A stretch of DNA of 64,000 nucleotides from Planktothricoides sp. SR001 (GTDB taxonomy: Bacteria > Cyanobacteriota > Cyanobacteriia > Cyanobacteriales > Laspinemataceae): contig NZ_LIUQ01000002.1 of NCBI RefSeq assembly GCF_001276715.1, forward strand, positions 144,093-208,092, written 5' to 3'. Below are positions 8,189-16,060 of the stretch, one piece after another (the first letter of the stretch is position 1; each line of letters starts with the position of its first letter). The notes under the pieces are model-generated. The model made no database searches. It had not been told where the DNA came from and worked only from the letters and a program-made list of their open reading frames with translations. The translations under genes and the position numbers were made by a program.

Positions 8189-10033
8189 TTAGCTTGGCGA
8201 TTTGGGATATTTTACCATTATAGCAACGGCCACCCCTTGCTGAATGTCAAACACATTCTTATCCTGTGAACCATCGGGGGCTACTTCTTTTTTCTTACTA
8301 TTCCCATGCAAGTCTAGCAGATAGATTTTGTCAAAGGTTTTTGCTAAACTTTGACGCATTCCCCGAAAAGTAGGGTTATCTAAATAACCATGATTGGTAA
8401 TAAAAGCGAGAATACCAGAACCAGTTTGATCAATCCGCCATTGCCCAAACCGGATAAATTTTACATAGTCATCTTGTAACCATTTGGGATTTTTTTCGTC
8501 TAAAGGTTTGCCATCCACAAAATAATAATCTTTGATTAATCCGGCAATCCATTCGCTTTTATTGGCAGAATGTCCAGCATAAGGGGGATTTCCTAACACT
8601 ACCATTACCGGGGCATCCCGTTTAATTGACGAGGCTTCGTTGGCTTCTTGGGCAACAAATTGACCGAATAAAATATCGGATTTTTTCATGGCTTCATCCA
8701 AGGTATTGGTTAAATAGATGCCTAACCGTTGTTTGTGGGTAAACTTATAGCCTAATTCCTGAAGTTGTAGCCCTAATTTCAGATGCGCGATCGCATAAGG
8801 TGCCATCAACAACTCAAACCCAAATAGCCGATTCAGCAAATTTTCCCGGACATAACTATCCCACTGAGAAGCCATGCCAATATCGGCTAAATTGCGGTAA
8901 ATCTGCTTAATCACTTCATATAAAAATGTGCCGGTTCCCGTTGCCGGATCGAGAATTTGGACTCTGGGCTTTTGGGTTTTGCTATCTTTAGCCGTATCCG
9001 CTAAACCTAACGGTAAATCAAAATCTTCTTTGAGGATAGCATCCACAGAACGGACAATAAAAGATACTACTGGTTCTGGGGTATAATAAACCCCGCGACT
9101 TTTACGCAATTTGGCATTATATGCCGCCAAAAATGTCTCATAAAAATGCACTACTGGATCTTCTTGCTGTTGGCCAAAATTTTCTAAGATGCTGCCCATA
9201 TCTACTTGGGACAACACTTGCACCAAATCATCGATCGCCCAATCAATCTGACTCAGTGCATCGGTTTCCACAATGGTATTAAATAATCGCTTTAAAAATG
9301 GATTGGTTGCCGGAATATAGGTGCCTGCGGTGCGTCGAGTAAACTTGTCAGCCGTTGGATTTTGAGTATGACCAACTCTAGCCGCAAATAGCCCATAAGA
9401 AATTGTTTGAGCATACATATCGGCAAAGTCAGAATCATTTAAATCGGGCAATAACACCTCGCTAAATCCCTGTTTTAATTGATGCAATTCCCCATCTTTT
9501 TTTTCTAATTCCATCGCCGTTGTCACCGCTAACCGAATCGCCTTAGTTAACCGAGCCATCTGTTCCGCTAATTGTCCAGGGCTACTAATAATTTCGCCAG
9601 AATAATTGAGAAACTGCTCTAGTAATGCGGCTACTTGATCGGGGGATTTTAATGTCAGCTTTTGCTCATTTTTTTCGGCTAAAACCTCCTTGAGTCTTGG
9701 CTGACCGTTCACATACCAGCGAAATTCTAAATAATTGGTTAAGATTAGATTGGGAAAAGCTTCTCGATAGCGTTGTAATTGCTCCGTTTTTTCTACTTGA
9801 TCTAAATCTAAATCAATATCTTTGGCCTCAATATAACCGACCAGTAATTCTCGACGGTTAACCGTAAAATCGGGAACTCCTGCTTTATTCCCGGTTTCTT
9901 CAATGACCGCATCAATTCCTCGATCGCGATCGTCGATCAAGTTTTTTAATGCCGGATAATGGCTGCGTTCGCTACCTTTTTGTAGATTCTTTTGAATCGA
10001 TTTGAGATAAGCATCAAAAGAGATAGTGGGCAT
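8189..10033 (-). CDS. Restriction nuclease - N6-adenine methylase, N-terminal half of a split type IIG/ISP-like enzyme
   Basis: 614 aa. Residues ~50-75 contain a PD-(D/E)XK-type nuclease motif (VPDFTV ... GYIEAKD). The methylase core has SAM-binding motif I DPATGTGTFL (~360) and the catalytic motif IV NPPY (~480). The protein stops right after VFDIQQGVAVAIMVK. In intact relatives the chain continues there into a specificity domain starting like IYHAHLYG, which here is encoded separately at 5347-6597 and 10632-11873. It could be a methylase/nuclease subunit that works with separate specificity chains, or a disrupted gene. The stop falls cleanly at the domain border and no internal frameshift is seen. 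Confidence 0.85.
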   Translation of the reverse strand: MPTISFDAYLKSIQKNLQKGSERSHYPALKNLIDDRDRGIDAVIEETGNKAGVPDFTVNRRELLVGYIEAKDIDLDLDQVEKTEQLQRYREAFPNLILTNYLEFRWYVNGQPRLKEVLAEKNEQKLTLKSPDQVAALLEQFLNYSGEIISSPGQLAEQMARLTKAIRLAVTTAMELEKKDGELHQLKQGFSEVLLPDLNDSDFADMYAQTISYGLFAARVGHTQNPTADKFTRRTAGTYIPATNPFLKRLFNTIVETDALSQIDWAIDDLVQVLSQVDMGSILENFGQQQEDPVVHFYETFLAAYNAKLRKSRGVYYTPEPVVSFIVRSVDAILKEDFDLPLGLADTAKDSKTQKPRVQILDPATGTGTFLYEVIKQIYRNLADIGMASQWDSYVRENLLNRLFGFELLMAPYAIAHLKLGLQLQELGYKFTHKQRLGIYLTNTLDEAMKKSDILFGQFVAQEANEASSIKRDAPVMVVLGNPPYAGHSANKSEWIAGLIKDYYFVDGKPLDEKNPKWLQDDYVKFIRFGQWRIDQTGSGILAFITNHGYLDNPTFRGMRQSLAKTFDKIYLLDLHGNSKKKEVAPDGSQDKNVFDIQQGVAVAIMVKYPKSPS

Positions 10034-10290
10034 TGAATTAATTTCCTATTTTGGTGATTGGCCGCAAACTGAAAAAAAGGCGATCGCGGGGGCAGGCTTT
10101 TACCGGCTTCTAATCTATCATATATCTGGGGTCGTGCTTGCCCCGAATAAAATCATCTATCCTATAATCATCTATCATAAAGTCATAAACATATAGTAAA
10201 GCGAGTAAAGCGCGAATCATAAAGCGGAAAGCCAACGGGCTGAACGGTTAGCCGCCCAACTTCGATCTGCCGGACTATAACCGGAGGAAT

Positions 10291-10347
10291 AGTTATTAGT
10301 TATTAGTTATTAGTTATTTGGAGTTTTTCACAAATAACTAATAACTG
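10291..10347. repeat. Inverted repeat of TTATTAGTTATTAG type
   Basis: AGTTATTAGTTATTTG and its inverse CAAATAACTAATAACT flank about 10 nt. A near copy sits at 12161-12221, again upstream of a minus-strand gene block. Low-complexity dispersed hairpin. Confidence 0.7.
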
Positions 10348-10360
10348 ATAATCTGATAAT

Positions 10361-10433
10361 TAGGACTTACGCAACGACTCTATATATAGGGTATTGGTGC
10401 GTTACTGCTCGGAACAACACCCTACCGATATCT
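10361..10433 (+). repeat. MITE-like ~73-bp repeat, copy 1
   Basis: Begins TAGGACTTACGCAACGACTC and ends ACACCCTACCGATA. An inverted copy with about 80% identity is at 36353-36424. GGACTTACGCA ends occur in cyanobacterial insertion sequences and their non-autonomous derivatives. The rest of the 10034-10631 spacer holds the inverted repeat at 10291-10347 and the duplicated flank at 10462-10514; no gene is seen. Confidence 0.65.
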
Positions 10434-10631
10434 AATTATTGAAAAATGTCCGCTATATAGAGGTAGGGTGGGTTAGGTACGCCGGTAATTTTGACAACAA
10501 ACAGATAACTTTTGATTCGTGCCTATACCCAGCGACTGAGATGTATCGGATACATTAAACCAAGCCGCAACGGTGACGATAAAATATTCCCATTTGAGAG
10601 ACTTAGCTACAAGTTTAGTCGTGTCAGTTCA

Positions 10632-11873
10632 TCAATGAATGGGAAAACCGGGAATGAGGCGATCGATTTCTGCCATTAACTGCATGGTTTCTTTCAGGGC
10701 AACCAAAATTTTTTGATAATGCAACACCTCATCAAAAGATAAAATCCGGTTGGCTTTCTTACGGTCTTTCAGCCATTTGTCTAAAACCTGATAACCGCCA
10801 ATCTTAAAATCCCACAATTCCGGGGTGATGCCTTCAAAATAACGGGTTTTATTAATATAAACCCGCTGTTCTTTAGCTTGGTAAGTTACCTCCGTCACTG
10901 CATTATCCCCCTCACCGCCAACTTTGGTGATTAATTTATTGAGTTTCTTGGATTTCATTAAATGTAAATTGACTAATTCCTCCCCTTTTGCCCCCAAGTC
11001 TTTAAATAATTGGTCATTGCTGGTTAAAGGAATGCGGGGAAAGTCGATTTTCAGAAATTCGGCATAGCGTTGGCGATAGGTAGGACTGTGTAAAATCCCG
11101 TAAATATAGTAAAAAATCGCTTCTGGGGTGGGCAGATAACCCAGTTTTTCTCGAATCGCTGTCAAGAAATCTGAAGAAAGGTTAGGAGATTTTTCAGAAA
11201 ATAAATTACCTTGTTCATTTTGAGTATCGGGATAGGTGTATAGGGGAAAAACTTGATTTCCTTCTCGACTTGTAGTGGATAATACACAACTTTCTGCTGG
11301 AACATCTGAGCACCACACATGATGAAAACCAATAGTTGCTTGTTGTCTTGAGCAAAGCAATGATAAATTTTCTTTAACCATATTTTGTTGTAATACGGTT
11401 CTAGGGTAATCCATTGCCACTGTACTGTAGTAACAAGGTCGCCAATCAAAAGGACGATAAAGGCAATTAATCAGACCTGTTTCCCAATTTTCATCTGCAC
11501 GAATTTGCGTTCTAGCAGTCTCTACTTGCCAATCTCTATTATCTTTGATGTTATATTTATGCTTGATTTCATCATTAGAGAATTTCCGATCTCTAAAATC
11601 TTGAAATCTTTGTCTAAGTATCTCGCGATCGAAATCAATGGCAAAATGATCTCTATGAGTTTGAAAGCCTAGAGTATTAACGGTAAAAATTTTAGGTATT
11701 TCCCAATAATTATCATATTCTAATCTTAAATCAGTATTTTGGGGAATAAACAGATAAAATGGCGATTGGGGATTGAGTTCTTGCCAATCAACTGTGGTGA
11801 CATCATGTTCTTCCAGATAGCGATACTTATCTTCTCGTGAACCGTAAAGATGGGCGTGATAAATTTTAGTCAT
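10632..11873 (-). CDS. Restriction-modification specificity half, copy B
   Basis: 413 aa paralogue of the protein at 5347-6597. The first ~45 residues (MTKIYHAHLYGSREDKYRYL) and the last ~190 are almost the same, whereas residues ~46-220 share only the general architecture, consistent with a different DNA target-recognition domain. It lies upstream of the methylase half on the same strand, separated by about 600 bp of repeats. A C-terminal remnant of hicA precedes it, just as an intact hicA precedes copy A, so the duplicated unit included hicA and downstream flank. It may be an alternative specificity chain or a donor for recombination. Confidence 0.8.
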   Translation of the reverse strand: MTKIYHAHLYGSREDKYRYLEEHDVTTVDWQELNPQSPFYLFIPQNTDLRLEYDNYWEIPKIFTVNTLGFQTHRDHFAIDFDREILRQRFQDFRDRKFSNDEIKHKYNIKDNRDWQVETARTQIRADENWETGLINCLYRPFDWRPCYYSTVAMDYPRTVLQQNMVKENLSLLCSRQQATIGFHHVWCSDVPAESCVLSTTSREGNQVFPLYTYPDTQNEQGNLFSEKSPNLSSDFLTAIREKLGYLPTPEAIFYYIYGILHSPTYRQRYAEFLKIDFPRIPLTSNDQLFKDLGAKGEELVNLHLMKSKKLNKLITKVGGEGDNAVTEVTYQAKEQRVYINKTRYFEGITPELWDFKIGGYQVLDKWLKDRKKANRILSFDEVLHYQKILVALKETMQLMAEIDRLIPGFPIH

Positions 11874-11895
11874 AGTAATTTATTAAGAAAATACA

Positions 11896-11985
11896 TTAAG
11901 AAAATAGTTGGTTAATTAGCTCGTCACGAGTAAGCTCAAAATGAGTTTCAATATCTCGTAAAATTGCGCTGAGAGTACCAATATC
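11896..11985 (-). pseudogene. hicA remnant (C-terminal ~30 codons)
   Basis: Translated on the minus strand, this reads GTLSAILRDIETHFELTRDE and ends LINQLFS before a stop, matching the end of the intact HicA at 6607-6849. The N-terminal part is missing. It marks the left side of the duplicated specificity unit. Confidence 0.8.
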
Positions 11986-12035
11986 ATCGAAACCAATATC
12001 TCTAAGTTTAGTTTTTCGTCTTTGGCTTTGCTCTT

Positions 12036-12228
12036 TTCATATCCCATATTTTACCATTATAGCCACCGCTACTGATTTTGTGCTGCCTGACGACCCTGTG
12101 GATAGTATCAATCAACCAGCGATCGCCGGACTAGAACCAGAAGCATATTTATGGGTTATTATTTATTAGTTATTAGTTATTAGTTATTTGGAGGTTTTCA
12201 GAAATAACTAATAACCAATAATTTGAAG
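12036..12228. other. Spacer with repeat; no gene seen
   Basis: Contains TATTTTACCATTATAGC, which also occurs at the end of the methylase half (near 8208-8224), then the inverted repeat at 12161-12221. I see no coding capacity between the hicA remnant and the Uma2 gene. Confidence 0.5.
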
Positions 12229-12792
12229 TTACTGAAAAATATCCGCGATCGCGATCGCCAAACCAGGAAGTAATGGCGAAGCTAAAGTATCCCCATCTAA
12301 CAAAGTATTAACTCGCTGAAGTTGGGCATCATGGCGACGATAGATATCGAGGGTTTTCAGTCGCCAATTCACAATCCAATATTCTTGCACTCCATAAATA
12401 GAATAGAGTTTTAACTTTACCTCTTTATCTCGTTGTTCATTGGTTTCTCCTTCCGAGAGAATTTCTACCACAATTTCCGGGGCAACAATCAAATGTCCCG
12501 CGTCGTCCACCCCCACCGCCAAACGCTCTTTGCTAATCCAAACTAAATCGGGAATTACTGCATCAGTGGGGCTAAAAATTAACCCTGGGCTTTGGATTGG
12601 TTTACCTAGTTTAGTTTGTCTAGACCAGCGTTCTAGTTCAAACTGAATGTTACCAATGGCACTTTGATGCCGAATATGGGGGGCACGAGTCACGAATAGT
12701 TCTCCATCTATAATTTCATAACGTTTCCATCCGCCATCATCAGGCATGGCGTCAAGGTCTCTGGTTGTCCAGCGTAGTAAGTTAGCGACCAT
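12229..12792 (-). CDS. Uma2 family (DUF820) putative endonuclease
   Basis: 187 aa PD-(D/E)XK-fold protein of the Uma2 family, greatly expanded in cyanobacteria. Motifs visible: RYEIIDGELFVTRAP near the N-terminus, VIPDLVWIS (the family's PD motif) and IVVEILSEGE, then YGVQEYWIVNW. Function is unproven; many copies are associated with mobile DNA. It is 187 aa, the usual length. It is preceded by a plus-strand spacer rich in HIP1 octamers and has no clear partner gene. Confidence 0.9.
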   Translation of the reverse strand: MVANLLRWTTRDLDAMPDDGGWKRYEIIDGELFVTRAPHIRHQSAIGNIQFELERWSRQTKLGKPIQSPGLIFSPTDAVIPDLVWISKERLAVGVDDAGHLIVAPEIVVEILSEGETNEQRDKEVKLKLYSIYGVQEYWIVNWRLKTLDIYRRHDAQLQRVNTLLDGDTLASPLLPGLAIAIADIFQ

Positions 12793-13049
12793 TGCAGTTT
12801 ACCGTTGAGTCTATTTCTATTTTAATCACTTATTTTACCGATCGCACTAGAGATCGCTCTTGGGTGACTAATAAATTGAAAAAAAGCGATCGCCATATTG
12901 AGAAATATCTGTGGTTTATTTCATTGAAGTTACTGGAAAATCTCCGCGATCGCTTAAGCCGCGATCACCTAAAATCAGTAATTGTTCTTACGATCGCCCC
13001 ATCATAAAGTGGAAGAAAATCTAAAGATTATGGTATTTGACCCATGTTT

Positions 13050-13091
13050 TTGACTTAAGTCAAACCATTGGCAATTTCCTGGCCTTAAAAT
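13050..13091 (+). promoter_or_regulatory. CRP/FNR-type operator and -10 box of hcp
   Basis: TTGACTTAAGTCAA (13050-13063) is a perfect 14-bp palindrome with the TTGAC-N4-GTCAA layout of CRP/FNR-family sites. TAAAAT (13086-13091) is a plausible -10 box. A start about 7 nt after it (13098) puts the palindrome centre at -41.5, the classic class II activator position. The rest of 12793-13135 contains only HIP1-rich DNA. Confidence 0.65.
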
Positions 13092-13135
13092 AGTAAGCAA
13101 ATAGTAAACAAAGATACTTTTCCAGAGGATTTACG

Positions 13136-14791
13136 ATGTTTTGCGAACAATGCGAACAAACAGCCAGCGGACAAGGATGCCACCAATGGGGCGCTTGTGG
13201 CAAAAGTCCAGAAGTCAATGCGGTTCAAGACTTATTAATCTATCTCTTGCGTGGACTTGCTCCCGTGGCAATCCGAGCGAATCAATTGAGTATTTCCACT
13301 CAGGAAATCGATCGCTTTACCTGTGAAGCTATCTTTGCCACCATGACCAATGTTAACTTCGATCAACATCGGTTTACGGATTATATTCGACGGGCGATCG
13401 CATACCGGGAAAACCTGAAAAACCAAATTGAACAAGCCACGGGTGCCACGGAAAACTGGTCAACAATTTCCTGTTTTGAGCCTGATTTTGAGGACAGTTT
13501 ATCCGCCCAAGGGGAAGATATCGCCCTGAAATTTATCAGCCAATCTGGTGCAAATGTCGATATTTTTTCCCTCAAATTAACGGTACTGTATGGCATTAAA
13601 GGCGTTGCTTCCTATGCCTTTCATGCTCAAGAAATGGGGCAGGAAGACGATCGCATTTATCAATTTTCCTATGAAGCCCTCGCCGCTTTAGAACGCCAAG
13701 ACCTCACCCTCGATGATTGGCTGAAACTGGCGCTAAAAGTTGGCGAAATTAATCTGCGGACGATGGAATTGCTTGATGCTGGACATACCGGCACTTTTGG
13801 TCATCCCGTCCCCACACCCGTTCCCCTGAATGCCAAAGTAGGCAAAGCAATTCTCGTTTCCGGTCACGATATTCCCCAACTGGAAGCGGTGCTCAAACAA
13901 ACCATGAACAAGGGAATTACTGTCTACACTCATGGGGAATTATTGCCCGCCCACGGTTATCCCCACCTGAAACAAAACTACCCTCATTTTTATGGGCATT
14001 ATGGCACCGCATGGCAAAATCAAACTAAGGATTTTGCTAAGTTCCCAGGGGCGATTATTATTACCACCAATTGTTTAATGCCGCCCCACGAAAATTATCA
14101 GAATAAATTATTTAGCCTTGGACCCGTTGGCTATCCCGGATTGAATTATATTCCTAATGGTCTTGATGGACTGCCGGACTTTTCCCCCGCAATTAATAAA
14201 GCTTTAGAGTTACCCGGATTTACGGAAGCAACCGAACCTCGTCAGGTGACGACTGGTTTCGCCCGAAATGCGGTTTTGAGTGTGGCCGATCGCGTCATTG
14301 AAGCGGTGAAAGCGGGACAAATTCGCCACTTTTTCCTAGTTGGTGGCTGTGATGGGGCAAAACCCGATCGCAACTATTACACCGAACTGGTGGAAAAAGT
14401 CCCCAGTGATTGTGTGGTGCTCACCCTCGCTTGTGGCAAGTTCCGTTTCTTCGACCAAAATTTAGGCGATATTGGTGGCATTCCCCGCTTATTGGATGTG
14501 GGACAATGTAATGATGCATATTCAGCGATTCAAATTGCGATCGCCCTAGCCAATGCGTTTAATGTGGGGGTGAATGAATTGCCCTTATCCATGATTTTGT
14601 CCTGGTATGAACAGAAAGCGATCGCGGTCTTACTCACCTTACTTTATCTAGGAATTCAAGATATTCGCTTAGGCCCAACTTTGCCCGCATTTTTATCACC
14701 TAATGTGTTGAAATTGCTATCGGATACATATCATATTAAACCCATCACTACACCGGATGAAGATTTAGCCGCTTGTTTGGCTAAGGTTTAA
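13136..14791 (+). CDS. hcp: Hydroxylamine reductase (hybrid-cluster protein)
   Basis: 551 aa. Hcp reduces hydroxylamine in vitro and is linked to nitric-oxide and nitrosative-stress defence. The N-terminal cysteines C3, C6, C15 and C21 (spacing C-X2-C-X8-C-X5-C) bind the iron-sulfur cubane. Hybrid-cluster ligands are visible in SGHDIPQLE, TTNCLMPP, LVGGCDGAKPDR and LTLACGKFRF. Length is as usual for the family. AGAGGA lies before the ATG. The upstream palindrome suggests control by a CRP/FNR-type regulator that responds to NO or redox state. Not in an operon: repeats follow directly. Confidence 0.97.
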   Translation: MFCEQCEQTASGQGCHQWGACGKSPEVNAVQDLLIYLLRGLAPVAIRANQLSISTQEIDRFTCEAIFATMTNVNFDQHRFTDYIRRAIAYRENLKNQIEQATGATENWSTISCFEPDFEDSLSAQGEDIALKFISQSGANVDIFSLKLTVLYGIKGVASYAFHAQEMGQEDDRIYQFSYEALAALERQDLTLDDWLKLALKVGEINLRTMELLDAGHTGTFGHPVPTPVPLNAKVGKAILVSGHDIPQLEAVLKQTMNKGITVYTHGELLPAHGYPHLKQNYPHFYGHYGTAWQNQTKDFAKFPGAIIITTNCLMPPHENYQNKLFSLGPVGYPGLNYIPNGLDGLPDFSPAINKALELPGFTEATEPRQVTTGFARNAVLSVADRVIEAVKAGQIRHFFLVGGCDGAKPDRNYYTELVEKVPSDCVVLTLACGKFRFFDQNLGDIGGIPRLLDVGQCNDAYSAIQIAIALANAFNVGVNELPLSMILSWYEQKAIAVLLTLLYLGIQDIRLGPTLPAFLSPNVLKLLSDTYHIKPITTPDEDLAACLAKV

Positions 14792-14800
14792 CAAATACCC

Positions 14801-15220
14801 GTAGGGGCGAAGCATTTCGGCTGATAAATTATTGATGAAAACCATAACTTATATACCGAAATGCTTCGCCCTCCCAATAATACCGTAGGGGCGTAGCATT
14901 TCGGCAGATAAATTATTGGTGAAAAGCCATAACTTATATACCGAAATGCTACGCCCTCCCAATAATACCGTAGGGGCGTAGCATTTCGGCAGATAAATTA
15001 TTGCTGAAAACCAGTAACTTATATACCGAAATGCTTCGCCCTAGTCTAAGATAAAAACTACACCGTTTTTCAGATTAATGAACCGCGATCGGGCGAAGCA
15101 TTCCGGTATTTAATTTAATATTTTCAGTATTGTAGGGGCGAATGGCCATTCGCCCCTACACTGCCGGAATGCTTCGCCCCTACAGATATTTCTGGTTGAC
15201 TCGCGGAGAAAATTGCTGTA
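14801..15220. repeat. Block of three ~85-bp long-hairpin repeats plus palindrome
   Basis: Units start at 14801, 14885 and 14970. Each has a left arm like GGGGCGAAGCATTTCGG, about 40 nt of loop and a right arm like CCGAAATGCTTCGCCC. A conserved tail follows with the palindrome GTAGGGGCGAATGGCCATTC near 15133-15160 and an end resembling the right terminal repeat of the element at 15572-15929. It begins only about 10 nt after the hcp stop, so the left end may be missing. Confidence 0.8.
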
Positions 15221-15268
15221 GGATTTGAACTTGTCAAACTTGTCAAAATTGTGCAAAAGTTAAAACCT

Positions 15269-15508
15269 ATGATCGCGATATCTTTTCAAGATATTATAGA
15301 ATCGATTGAACAACTTTCGATTGACGATCAAAATTACTTGTTTGAACTCATCCAAAAAAGAAGAATTGAAAAGCGACGTTTGGAGATTGCTGCCAATGCC
15401 AAAGCGACTTTAGATTCTGTAAAACAGGGAACGGCAAAAAAAGGGACTATCGATGATTTAATGGCCGATTTATTGGGTGATGAAGATGATGAAGATAGTT
15501 TGGGATAA
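15269..15508 (+). CDS. Antitoxin of a RelE/ParE-type module (small helical protein)
   Basis: 79 aa: MIAISFQDIIESIEQLSIDD opening, a basic helix KRRIEKRRLEIAANAK, then an acidic tail DLLGDEDDEDSLG. This is the common cyanobacterial partner of RelE/YafQ-like toxins. ATG 15269 is preferred over GTG 15251 because family members begin at this point. Its 3' end overlaps the start of a truncated toxin gene by 20 nt. Without its toxin it is probably an orphan antitoxin. Repeat blocks of the same family lie on both sides. Confidence 0.75.
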   Translation: MIAISFQDIIESIEQLSIDDQNYLFELIQKRRIEKRRLEIAANAKATLDSVKQGTAKKGTIDDLMADLLGDEDDEDSLG

Positions 15509-15590
15509 TCATTTTAAACGGGCGTTTAAAAAAATTGTCAAAAAAAATCCCGATTTTCAGGAGAGGATGACTACAGCTATTTTCTATTGA
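15489..15590 (+). pseudogene. Truncated RelE/YafQ-type toxin
   Basis: 33 codons starting MKIVWDNHFKRAFKKIVKKN, the N-terminus of cyanobacterial RelE/StbE-type toxins (normally ~90 aa). After about 27 codons the sequence runs into the terminal inverted repeat of the element at 15572-15929 and soon meets a stop. The catalytic C-terminal part is absent, and no continuation was recognised beyond the element. Confidence 0.75.
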
Positions 15591-15929
15591 ATCTACCACA
15601 AAGCATCTGTAGGGGCGAAGCATTTCGGCAGATAAATTATTGCTGAAAACCAGTAACTTATATACCGAAATGCTTCGCCCTTCCAATAATACCGTAGGGG
15701 CGAAGCATTTCGGCAGATAAATTATTGCTGAAAACCAATAACCTATATACCGAAATGCTTCGCCCTAGTCTAAGATAGAAATTACAGCGTTTTTCAGATT
15801 ACTGAACCGCGATCGGGCGAAGCATTCCGGTATTTAATTTAATATTGTAGGGGCGAATGGCCATTCGCCCCTACGGAATGCTTCGCCCCTACAAATCATT
15901 GTGGTTTATTTAATAGAAAACCGCTGTAA
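15572..15929. mobile_element. MITE-like element with ~55-bp terminal inverted repeats
   Basis: The left end TACAGCTATTTTCTATTGAA (15572 on) matches, inverted, the right end ending TAGAAAACCGCTGTAA (to ~15929), and the similarity runs about 55 bp inward to GTAGGGGCGAAGCATT. Inside are two ~85-bp hairpin units (15609, 15694) and the GGCCATTCGCCCC palindrome. No ORF, hence non-autonomous. It interrupts a toxin gene. Related fragments lie at 14801-15220, 50390-50466 and 52281-52390. Confidence 0.65.
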
Positions 15930-15970
15930 TATCAAGCGCGATCGCACCTATCCGCGATCGCTTCGGATAT

Positions 15971-16037
15971 CAGAAACCGGGTTTCTTTGATCAAGCTTCT
16001 GTCACCCTAATCAAAGGCTGGTAGAAACCCGGTTTCT
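15971..16037. repeat. Pair of GAAACCGGGTTTC palindromes
   Basis: AGAAACCGGGTTTCTTTG and AGAAACCCGGTTTCTTTG about 50 nt apart; each is self-complementary. The same arrangement is seen at 43020-43085. Confidence 0.75.
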
Positions 16038-16060
16038 TTGGTTTGGGCGCAGTTTTTCGG

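Noticed and set aside
12792-13007. Plus-strand open frame of 71 codons next to the Uma2 gene
   Set aside because: Built mostly from HIP1 octamers and spacer DNA; no start region or conserved pattern, and it overlaps the hcp upstream region.
14801-15929. Regular repeats suggestive of a CRISPR array
   Set aside because: Units are ~85 bp hairpins with no unique spacers of constant length and no cas genes nearby; they are dispersed repeats.
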